40,310 nt of DNA, taken from Actinomycetes bacterium. GTDB taxonomy: Bacteria; Actinomycetota; Acidimicrobiia; Acidimicrobiales; JAMCPL01. The translations under genes were made by a program, and so were the position numbers. The stretch's first letter is position 1, and each line of letters begins with the position of its first letter. Of the stretch, positions 7,207-14,294 are shown piece by piece. The notes beneath the pieces were generated by a model, which saw only the letters and a program-made list of their open reading frames with translations, did no database searches and was not told the DNA's origin. The DNA is taken from assembly GCA_021841005.1 (NCBI GenBank), contig JAKBVZ010000016.1:1-40310 (forward strand). Reading direction: 5' to 3'.

Positions 7207-10200
7207 TTGGCTGAGCATGAAGCAGCAACAAGTCCTCCTGATAAGGCCAGGTTGGCGCGCGCGAAGTCACGTCGGCCAGGCACTTACGCAGTTGGTGCCT
7301 CAAGTCATTCCGGTCCTTCCGGAAGCGACAGGTTGGCGTATGCCGGCCCAGCTTATGATATAGTATCGCAGCCTGATACTTCCTTGGATGCAGCCATCTC
7401 CCAGGACGCTGCGCCGTTACCGTCAGTGGTGGCAGTGGTGGTGGCTCACAATCCAGGCGAATGGTTTGAGGAAGAGCTGCAGTCCCTGGCAACTCAGGAC
7501 TACCCTGAGCTGGTCGTGTTTGTGGTGGACTCTGCCAGCCGGGAGCCAGTGGCTGCCAGGGTTGCGGAGGTGCTCCCACAGGCTTATGTCATTCGTTCGG
7601 AAGAGAATGCTGGCTACGCATCTGCTATCAATCTGGCGGTATCCAAGGTGGAAGGTGCCCAATATCTCCTGCTATGCCACGATGACGTTGCCCTGGAACC
7701 TGATGCGGTGCGCAAGATGGTGGAAGAGAGCTATCGATCGACGGCAGGCATAGTGACACCGAAGATGCTGGAGTGGAGTCACCCATCTGTACTTCTCCAC
7801 CTCGGGATGACGGTAGACCGTTGCGGGGTGGCGGTTGAGAGGGTGGAGGACGGCGAGGTGGATCATGGCCAGCACGATACCGCGGTGGAGGTGTTTGCAG
7901 CACCGGGAGGATGCATGCTGGTTCGCAAGGACCTGATGGATGCAGTCGGCGGCATGGATGGATCGATCAAGGCTATGGGCGACGACATCGATTTTTCTTG
8001 GAGGGTGAGGATTGCGGGAGGTCGCGTGGTTCTTGCCCCGCGGGCCAGGGTACGTCATCTGGAGGCCATGACTTCCAATTTGCGTCCTTTCGATGCAGGG
8101 CCGGATGACCTCCCTGTGTTGCAGAAGCGCCATGAGCTGCAGGCGGTTCTCTGCTCATACGATATTCCCCATTCCCTACTGGTTATCCCGCAACTTGTCC
8201 TGCTGAGTCTGGTCGAGATGGTGCTTTCGTCCATAGGCGGCCAGCACTCCCGGGTGAGAGCGATCGCGAGCGGGTGGTGGTGGGTCTTTACGCACTTGTC
8301 CAGCATCCGGGAGAAAAGGGACGAGATACATGCCGTCAGGAGGGTGGATGATTCTCAGCTGCGGCGATACCAGCTCCGGGGATTGGCACGCGTCTCGGCT
8401 TATGCCCAGAGCGTGTCGCTCCATGGGATAGGCAGTGCTCACCTTGCCAAACCTCCTGCGGTACGTGGGTCGGATGAAGATCCCTGGTGGGCGCCCTGGC
8501 GCAGGAAGCTTCCTGCCGTCACTTGGCTTCCTGCCGTCGTGGTGATCGCTTATGGATACAGAGGCATAGCGCTTCATCATCTGCCGACCGTCTACCAGTT
8601 GCTGCCATTCCCCGGATGGGCTGTTATGCTGCATCATTTTTTCTCCGGATACAGCGTAAGTGGCCTCTCGACACCGGCTCCTGTATCTCCGTCGGCTCTT
8701 GTGCTTGGATTGCTGTCCCTGCTTTTGGGGGGTTCTCCTGCCTTGGCGCAGAAAGTATTTCTGTTGGCGCTGGTACCAGTAGGTGTATGGGGCATCTGGG
8801 TGGCATCCAGGTCCATACGCAGCCGCCTGGCAAGGACCGTCCTATCGTTGAGCTACCTGTTCATTCCTCTTGCATATGGTGACATCTCCGGCGGGAAACT
8901 GGAGGACCTTGTGGCTTACGCGGGAGCGCCATTCGTGGTTGCTGTAGTTGTAAGGGAGTTCAACAGTGCAAGCAACGGATCCTCTGTGGCGCCCGTTCAC
9001 TGGTGGATACACTGGTGGATGCCGCCCGCCGGGAGCATCGTCAGGGTGGCTCTCGTGACTGCTCTTTTCGCGATGTTTGTTCCTGGCCTGCTTTTTGTCC
9101 CGCTGGTGGTGGCAATAGGGTTGTTTGCGGGTCGCATGGTGATAGGAGGATGGCTTGGCACTGAGGTGCTGGCTGGCGAGAATATGCGTATAGGGAAAGA
9201 TGCAGGGAGTGGAGCAGGTGATGGCGCTGGCGATACGGGAGTAGATGCGGGCATCAATGCAGGTGCAGGTGCAGGTGCAGGTGCAGGTGCCGCGAGGGAG
9301 GCGCTGAGGCCTCTCCTCTCCTGCGTCACGGGGGCGGTCTTTGCCTTTGTCCTGCTGGCGCCTTGGTCGCTTGTTTCGCTGGTAAGTTCCGGCACGTCGG
9401 CTGTTACGGGTGTGCATCCCCTGGCATCCTTGCCAGGTGTGAGATGGATCGATTTGATGAAGTTAACCGAAGGTGGTTTTCCGGCTGGGCTGCTCTCCTA
9501 CGGGTTCGCATTGCTGGCGCTTGCTGCAGTGCTCACGGCCTCGCACAGGTGGAGGTTGCGAGGAATTGTGTCGGCATGGTCTGTGGCCATCCTGTCGTGG
9601 ATGGTCATATGGCTGTCCGGGCGAGGATGGTTGGGCGCATTCCGGATACCTTCTGGCGTGCTGTTGGCTGTTGCAGGCGTCTCCTTGTGCCTTGCCATAG
9701 GGTTGGGGTTCGATGGTCTGGTGGAAAGGTTCCATGCGATGCAGGACGCTCAGAATGCCCGGGTAGGCCAGACTCGCAACCGGAGATGGATGGGTGTAGC
9801 CGGGGCAGCGGCCGCGGTGCTGCTGGTGCTCATCGCATGGCCTGTGATCGCCTTTTCCGCCAGTGGCCGCTTTGGACTTCCAGCTACAGGATACCGCAGT
9901 GCTGCTCCGCCGGCGGCTGTACGTGGAACCAGCCGGACGCTCTGGCTGGGTAGCCCCGAGGTGCTGCCGTCGGCAAGCTCGGTCCTTATTCCTGGGCTCG
10001 CTTATACGGTCACACCAGGATGGACGGCCAGCGAGCTGTCCTTATGGAGTTCCAGCCGGGCGGATGCCTTGCCAGGCGTAGTGAGAGATATGAAGCTTGT
10101 GCTCGCGCACAAGACCGCCACCCTTGGATCGCTGATATCTCGCTATAATATACATTATATAGTTGTGGCATCAGCTCTTGCGCCGATCATACCTGGTGTC

Positions 10201-10452
10201 CAGGATCCACCTTCGATAGGGACGGTTCCGGGCGTCGTCAACGGACTGCGTTTCCAGAGTGATCTTTCGGAACTGGTCGGAACCAGCGGTTACCAGGTGT
10301 GGGTCAATACAGAGCCGTTGCACGCCCACTCACCCGGTCCGAGTTCGCCATGGTACATGGCTATGCTCGCAATTGCACAGCTTGTACTTTGGGTACTCTG
10401 CCTATTGTATATTGCATCCTTGCGCCGTCGCCGGAGGGTCTCGAATGCGTAA
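7207..10452 (+). CDS. Large membrane glycosyltransferase, GT2 domain plus polytopic membrane region
   Basis: A 1081-residue protein. After a polar N-terminal extension of about 70 residues, a GT2 domain spans roughly residues 75-300: VVAVVVAHNPGEW, NAGYASAINLAV, the DXD-like LLLCHDDVAL, the acceptor region APGGCMLVRKDLMDAVGG and GDDIDFSWRVRIAGG. From about residue 325 many hydrophobic helices follow, and a soluble segment near the C-terminus precedes the last helix. This architecture next to a DUF5719 gene is a conserved actinobacterial pair thought to act in cell-envelope glycan assembly; the exact substrate is unknown. A low-complexity loop (about residues 660-697) contains five perfect GCAGGT hexamers encoding Ala-Gly repeats. 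The start is the first available (TTG at 7207, just after a TGA at 7198) with a weak ribosome site, so the true start may be internal. Confidence 0.85.
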   Translation: MAEHEAATSPPDKARLARAKSRRPGTYAVGASSHSGPSGSDRLAYAGPAYDIVSQPDTSLDAAISQDAAPLPSVVAVVVAHNPGEWFEEELQSLATQDYPELVVFVVDSASREPVAARVAEVLPQAYVIRSEENAGYASAINLAVSKVEGAQYLLLCHDDVALEPDAVRKMVEESYRSTAGIVTPKMLEWSHPSVLLHLGMTVDRCGVAVERVEDGEVDHGQHDTAVEVFAAPGGCMLVRKDLMDAVGGMDGSIKAMGDDIDFSWRVRIAGGRVVLAPRARVRHLEAMTSNLRPFDAGPDDLPVLQKRHELQAVLCSYDIPHSLLVIPQLVLLSLVEMVLSSIGGQHSRVRAIASGWWWVFTHLSSIREKRDEIHAVRRVDDSQLRRYQLRGLARVSAYAQSVSLHGIGSAHLAKPPAVRGSDEDPWWAPWRRKLPAVTWLPAVVVIAYGYRGIALHHLPTVYQLLPFPGWAVMLHHFFSGYSVSGLSTPAPVSPSALVLGLLSLLLGGSPALAQKVFLLALVPVGVWGIWVASRSIRSRLARTVLSLSYLFIPLAYGDISGGKLEDLVAYAGAPFVVAVVVREFNSASNGSSVAPVHWWIHWWMPPAGSIVRVALVTALFAMFVPGLLFVPLVVAIGLFAGRMVIGGWLGTEVLAGENMRIGKDAGSGAGDGAGDTGVDAGINAGAGAGAGAGAAREALRPLLSCVTGAVFAFVLLAPWSLVSLVSSGTSAVTGVHPLASLPGVRWIDLMKLTEGGFPAGLLSYGFALLALAAVLTASHRWRLRGIVSAWSVAILSWMVIWLSGRGWLGAFRIPSGVLLAVAGVSLCLAIGLGFDGLVERFHAMQDAQNARVGQTRNRRWMGVAGAAAAVLLVLIAWPVIAFSASGRFGLPATGYRSAAPPAAVRGTSRTLWLGSPEVLPSASSVLIPGLAYTVTPGWTASELSLWSSSRADALPGVVRDMKLVLAHKTATLGSLISRYNIHYIVVASALAPIIPGVQDPPSIGTVPGVVNGLRFQSDLSELVGTSGYQVWVNTEPLHAHSPGPSSPWYMAMLAIAQLVLWVLCLLYIASLRRRRRVSNA
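9259..9288 (+). repeat. (GCAGGT)5 microsatellite in the GT2 gene
   Basis: Five perfect hexamers encode (Ala-Gly)5 in a loop between membrane helices. The preceding 60 bp (AGSGAGDGAGD-like) looks like an older, degenerate part of the same expansion. Confidence 0.9.
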
Positions 10453-12106
10453 TAGCCACATAGCTTCTACGAAAGATGGCAGTTCGCTGGCTACGTCATC
10501 ACTATTGAAACCTGCAGTACTCACGCTGTCATTGCTGAAATCAGGTGAACTGCGCCTGCGGATTGCCGTGGTGCTGGCGATCGTGGTAATTGTTGCCGGC
10601 ATCGGCTTGGTGGATGCCAATGTATCGAGGGCGCCCGTAGGTCCGTTACCGGGATCCGGTGGAGGTGCTGCTTCTGCAGTGGTGGTAGCCGGCGCGGCCC
10701 AGTCTGTCGAATGGTCCTGCCCAGGAGGGTCGGGGAGTTCCGGCCCGGCTCCTGCGAGTATCGTGCTCACCTCTTCGAGGCCCATTCCCATGCCGGCTAG
10801 AGTCAGGGTGGTCTCCACCGCCGGGCTGGAGAGGTTCAGCAGTGTTGTGGTGCCGCCGTATGGGCAGGTATCAGTTGACCTCGCCGGCATTCTGAATGGT
10901 CCGTTCCTCGGTGCTTATGTTCTGGTAAACGGGGGAGGGGTGGGAGTCAGCGAGGTGGATTCCGGGTTTACCGGGTGGTCGGCAGCCCCATGCGCTTCCC
11001 ATGGAGCGGATCAGTGGTACTTTGCCGACGGATCTACGGCAGGTGGAGATCGGCTGTTCCTGGAGCTTCTCGATCCAGGAACGACTCCCGCTGTGGTCAA
11101 CCTGTCGTTTGGTTCTGCCGTATCCGGCGAGATGGTTTCACCGGCAGCTTACCAAGGTATTGTAGTGCCACCAACCGGGCTGGTAGTGGAGAACTTGGGA
11201 CATCATGCGGTGTCCAGGGTGCCGCTAGCCACAGTAGTGAAGGCCACTTCTGGCGTGGTAACAGCAGCAGAGTTGCAGGTTGGCTCTACTGGTGGATCGA
11301 CGATTCCGGCAGGCGGCATGGCACTTACCCTTGGTTCACCATCTACGGCCAGGAGATGGTGGTTCCCGGTGAACTGGGACCAGGTCGGGTCGGTGGTGGC
11401 ATTTCACGTATTCAACCCAGGGGATACGACCGTGAAAATGTCTGCGATCTTTACCTTCAGTGGAGGAAAGGTAGGCCCTCTCGGACTCATCGTAAAGCCA
11501 CGGTCCATTTACACCATGCTTGCCAACGACATCCCTGGATTGCCACTGTCGACCCCATATGAGCTGAGGCTGAAGGTTACCCATGGTACGGGAGTTATGG
11601 CCGACAGCTCGTTGCAGGCGCCTCCATCAGCTTCACCAAAGCCTCTTTTCGGCATAGTGCCGTCGTTCAGTAACGGTGCGCGGAGATGGTTGATACCGAA
11701 ATTGCCATCTCCTGCCACCGGAGAGGTGGCCATAGGGATAGCCGACCTGGCAAGGAAGCCTGCCCATGTCACGGTAAAACTGCTTACCCAGGGTGAAGCG
11801 GCTGGGATTGTCTATAAGGCTGCATCGAGTTCAGGCGCCGGTGGCACGGTTGACGGGCTGCGGCATAGTGGCCGCAGCGGACGGCACCCTAGCGAGCTAG
11901 GTGCCGGTGGTGGTACGGTTGTGGCCAGTCAGGTGGTGAAAGGGTCTATGTCGCTGGTGATGGTGGCAGGAAAGACTCTGTCCTCGTCTGCCGGCTCGTC
12001 GGTACTGATCGTTCAGGCCAGCAGACCGGTCGCGGTGGTGGTGGACGTCGAACCGTCTGGTATCTTGGGAGCTGTCACGATTCCGGCACTGATGATGAGT
12101 CCATAG
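10445..12106 (+). CDS. DUF5719-family exported protein
   Basis: A 553-residue protein. I use ATG at 10445, which overlaps the GT2 stop by 8 bp and has GGAGG 7 nt upstream; the open frame extends further but lies inside the GT2 gene. Residues 38-56 form one hydrophobic segment (RIAVVLAIVVIVAGIGLVD), a signal anchor, so the rest should be outside the membrane. The exported part is rich in Ser, Gly, Val and Thr with repeated beta-type modules, e.g. WYFADGSTAGGDRLFLELLD and RWWFPVNWDQVGSVVAFHVF. This matches the DUF5719 family found beside GT2 membrane glycosyltransferases in actinobacteria; function unknown, probably envelope-related. Near residues 471-479 it carries GLRHSGRSG, encoded by a palindromic element also present in kgd. 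The two translationally overlapping genes very probably form one operon. Confidence 0.82.
   Translation: MRNSHIASTKDGSSLATSSLLKPAVLTLSLLKSGELRLRIAVVLAIVVIVAGIGLVDANVSRAPVGPLPGSGGGAASAVVVAGAAQSVEWSCPGGSGSSGPAPASIVLTSSRPIPMPARVRVVSTAGLERFSSVVVPPYGQVSVDLAGILNGPFLGAYVLVNGGGVGVSEVDSGFTGWSAAPCASHGADQWYFADGSTAGGDRLFLELLDPGTTPAVVNLSFGSAVSGEMVSPAAYQGIVVPPTGLVVENLGHHAVSRVPLATVVKATSGVVTAAELQVGSTGGSTIPAGGMALTLGSPSTARRWWFPVNWDQVGSVVAFHVFNPGDTTVKMSAIFTFSGGKVGPLGLIVKPRSIYTMLANDIPGLPLSTPYELRLKVTHGTGVMADSSLQAPPSASPKPLFGIVPSFSNGARRWLIPKLPSPATGEVAIGIADLARKPAHVTVKLLTQGEAAGIVYKAASSSGAGGTVDGLRHSGRSGRHPSELGAGGGTVVASQVVKGSMSLVMVAGKTLSSSAGSSVLIVQASRPVAVVVDVEPSGILGAVTIPALMMSP
11853..11905 (+). repeat. Palindromic element inserted in frame (copy 1, DUF5719 gene)
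   Basis: Positions 11853-11881 are identical over 29 bp to 40254-40282 in kgd. The core has perfect 8-bp arms GCTGCGGC (11857-11864) and GCCGCAGC (11871-11878) around a 6-nt loop. It is read in the same frame in both genes as GLRHSGRSG. A second, imperfect hairpin follows at 11883-11905 (arms of about 10 bp with one bulge, 2-nt loop). The encoded RHPSEL has a loose counterpart in kgd (LDPGEI), so the shared element may be longer than 29 bp. Confidence 0.8.
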
Positions 12107-12221
12107 CTGCGGGCAAGGCCACCCGCTGGATGTATCAGGGTATCGCCGTTTTCATCAGCTGTAGCCGTCAGCCATTGAGCGTCGGCTTGCCTGCTGGTCC
12201 GACGAGCTTCATCCTGATGGA

Positions 12222-14168
12222 TCATGTAGCTCTCATGTAGAGCCACACTGCCAGCGGTATCGAAACTATCAGGATGCCTGCAATCCACGCCAGCGTTTCC
12301 AGCAGTGATACCTGCAGCGCACCTCCTGAGAGCAGCACGCGAAGTGTATCGACGGCATGCGTGACCGGATCGGCTTTTGCAAATGCTTGTAACCATCCGG
12401 GCATGGATGCCACGGGTACGAAAGCGGAACTGGCGAAAGTCAGGGGCAGTATCCATACGAAGCCGGCTGCCTGGGTGGACTCAGGGTCACCGGCCATCAG
12501 GCCTATGACGGCTGAAATCCATGAGAAGGCAAGGCCGAATGCGACCACCAGTACAAGGGCCACCACGAAAGGGATGACGCCGTTATGGAATCTGAAGCCG
12601 AGCAGTGCTCCTACGCCGCTCATCAGTAGGACGACACCGACATTGCGCACCGAGTCCGACATGGTTCTACCTGCGAGTACGGCCATGCGGGCCATAGGCA
12701 GCGACTTGAATCGGTCAATCATTCCCTTGTCCATATCTTCCGATATCCCGATACCCGTCTGGGTGGAGCCGAAAACTGCAGCCTGAATGAATATACCGGG
12801 CATCAGGAAATCTATGTACGCCTGATGGATAGCAAACTTGATGATTCCTCCAAAGACGTAAGTGAACAGCAGCACAAACATGACTGGCTGTACGGTGTTC
12901 CACACTATTAGGTTGGGCAGGCGTATATAACGGAGGAGGTTCCTATGCATTACCGCCATGAAGTCGCCCACGAACGACGATATACGCTTGCTGATAGGCG
13001 GTATATGAGCGACATCGTGCAAAGTCTTTGCCGCAGTCGCCTGCCCTGCTCCCAGTGCCGCTCCTGCTCCCAGTGCCGGCGTGCTTTCAGTGGTTGTGCC
13101 GATCTGTGTGGGGTCGAGCGTGACGGTCTGCGCCCTTGCGCCCTCCATCCAGTTGTTCCCTTGCACGTCCCCCGTGCCGTGGCCGGTGAGGGTGAGGAAT
13201 ACATCATCCAGGCTCGGGCGGTGCAGCGCTATGTCCGCAAGCACGATATCCCTGTCGTCCATGGCTCGGATCACTCCGGCCACCTGCTGGCTGCCTTCGT
13301 GCAACGCCACCGATAGCTTGCCCTCTGCAGGATCGGTCCCGTGTAAATCGATCGAGTGTATCGACCCGAGTACGGACAACGCTTGGTCGACCTGGGATAC
13401 ATCTTTGAGCTGCATCTCCAGGATGTCGTTCCCGACCATCGATTTGAGCTGTTCCGGAGTACCCCTAGCGATGATCAGCCCGGAGTCCACAACCGCTATA
13501 TCGTGAGCCAGCCTATCTGCTTCCTCCAGGTACTGGGTTGTGAGCAACAGGGTGGTTCCCTCGTTTACAAGCCCTTCGATTATTTCCCACAGGGATGTAC
13601 GGCTCAGCGGATCGAGACCGGTGGTAGGCTCGTCTAGGAAGAGTATCTGAGGATCGCCTATGAGGCTGGCTGCAAGATCAAGGCGCCTCCGCATACCGCC
13701 TGAGTACGTCTTCACCGTCCTGCCGGCGGCATCGCTCAGCGAGAACCGTTCGAGCAATTCGTCTGCACGTTTACTGGCTTCTTTCGATCCGAGATGGTAG
13801 AGCTTCCCTATTATTTGCAGAGACTCGCGACCGGTCAGGTGATCGTCGAGAGCCATGTCCTGCCCGGTGAGCCCTATGTGTGACCGAAGCGCTCTTGCCT
13901 CCTTGACGACATCGAAGCCAGCCACTTCGGCATATCCCCCGTCGGGTTTCATCAGCGTGGTCAGTATCCTTACTGCCGTCGTCTTACCTGCACCGTTCTG
14001 GCCAAGTAAGCCGAGCACCGTCCCTTTAGGCACATCCAGGTCTATTCCTTTAAGGGCTTGCACGGACTTGTAGGATTTGGTCAGACCTTCGACGAGTATC
14101 GCTGGGCGGTCAGAACGGCCTTCACCCGCATGCGTCCAAGCCGTCTTCGCGTTTACTGAAACCATCAA
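12222..14168 (-). CDS. Fused DrrA/DrrB-type ABC exporter (ATPase + ABC-2 permease)
   Basis: A 648-residue single-chain half exporter. The N-terminal ATPase has Walker A GQNGAGKTT (residues 56-64), the signature YSGGMRRRLDLA (from about 154), Walker B ILFLDEP and the DrrA-type TTQYLEEAD, with Gln in place of the switch His as usual in this subfamily. After a linker (about residues 345-395), an ABC-2 permease with six or so helices follows (MHRNLLRYIRLPNLIVWNTVQP, then MDKGMIDRFKSLPMAR). DrrAB systems export drugs, lipids or glycolipids; usually the two parts are separate genes. The linker contains an 18-bp tandem duplication (LGAGAALGAG). It faces the DUF5719 gene tail to tail. A possible TATACT -10 box lies at 14218-14223 on the minus strand. 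Confidence 0.9.
   Translation of the reverse strand: MMVSVNAKTAWTHAGEGRSDRPAILVEGLTKSYKSVQALKGIDLDVPKGTVLGLLGQNGAGKTTAVRILTTLMKPDGGYAEVAGFDVVKEARALRSHIGLTGQDMALDDHLTGRESLQIIGKLYHLGSKEASKRADELLERFSLSDAAGRTVKTYSGGMRRRLDLAASLIGDPQILFLDEPTTGLDPLSRTSLWEIIEGLVNEGTTLLLTTQYLEEADRLAHDIAVVDSGLIIARGTPEQLKSMVGNDILEMQLKDVSQVDQALSVLGSIHSIDLHGTDPAEGKLSVALHEGSQQVAGVIRAMDDRDIVLADIALHRPSLDDVFLTLTGHGTGDVQGNNWMEGARAQTVTLDPTQIGTTTESTPALGAGAALGAGQATAAKTLHDVAHIPPISKRISSFVGDFMAVMHRNLLRYIRLPNLIVWNTVQPVMFVLLFTYVFGGIIKFAIHQAYIDFLMPGIFIQAAVFGSTQTGIGISEDMDKGMIDRFKSLPMARMAVLAGRTMSDSVRNVGVVLLMSGVGALLGFRFHNGVIPFVVALVLVVAFGLAFSWISAVIGLMAGDPESTQAAGFVWILPLTFASSAFVPVASMPGWLQAFAKADPVTHAVDTLRVLLSGGALQVSLLETLAWIAGILIVSIPLAVWLYMRAT
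13045..13080 (-). repeat. 18-bp in-frame tandem duplication in the ABC exporter linker
   Basis: Two nearly identical 18-bp units (13045-13062, 13063-13080) encode Ala/Gly-rich residues between the ATPase and permease parts of the fusion. Confidence 0.8.
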
Positions 14169-14294
14169 ACCACTACACTACTTTCCAGCATCCATCGCAA
14201 GTTCCCATGTACAAAATAGTATATACCTATAAAAGTACTCTTGTTGCACCGGAGAGCAGTTTTGGCCACTGTCGAGCGTTGCCAAGTCCAGTGC

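Noticed and set aside
8842-9417. Long minus-strand open frame (191 codons) inside the GT2 gene, and a second one at 8997-9395
   Set aside because: It is antisense to a well-supported membrane glycosyltransferase, has a Thr-Cys and Ala-Pro low-complexity pattern that simply mirrors the GCAGGT repeat, and matches no family.
9363-9953. Plus-strand 196-codon frame within the GT2 gene
   Set aside because: Cys- and Arg-rich out-of-frame shadow of the membrane domain with no motif.
11652-11668. CGGCATAGTGCCG, resembling the palindromic element
   Set aside because: Only a short core is shared, the arms differ, and it encodes ordinary DUF5719 sequence (FGIVPSF); probably coincidence.
13540-13560. 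Missing switch histidine in the ABC ATPase (TTQYLEEAD)
   Set aside because: Gln at this position is normal for DrrA-type ATPases, so it is not a defect.
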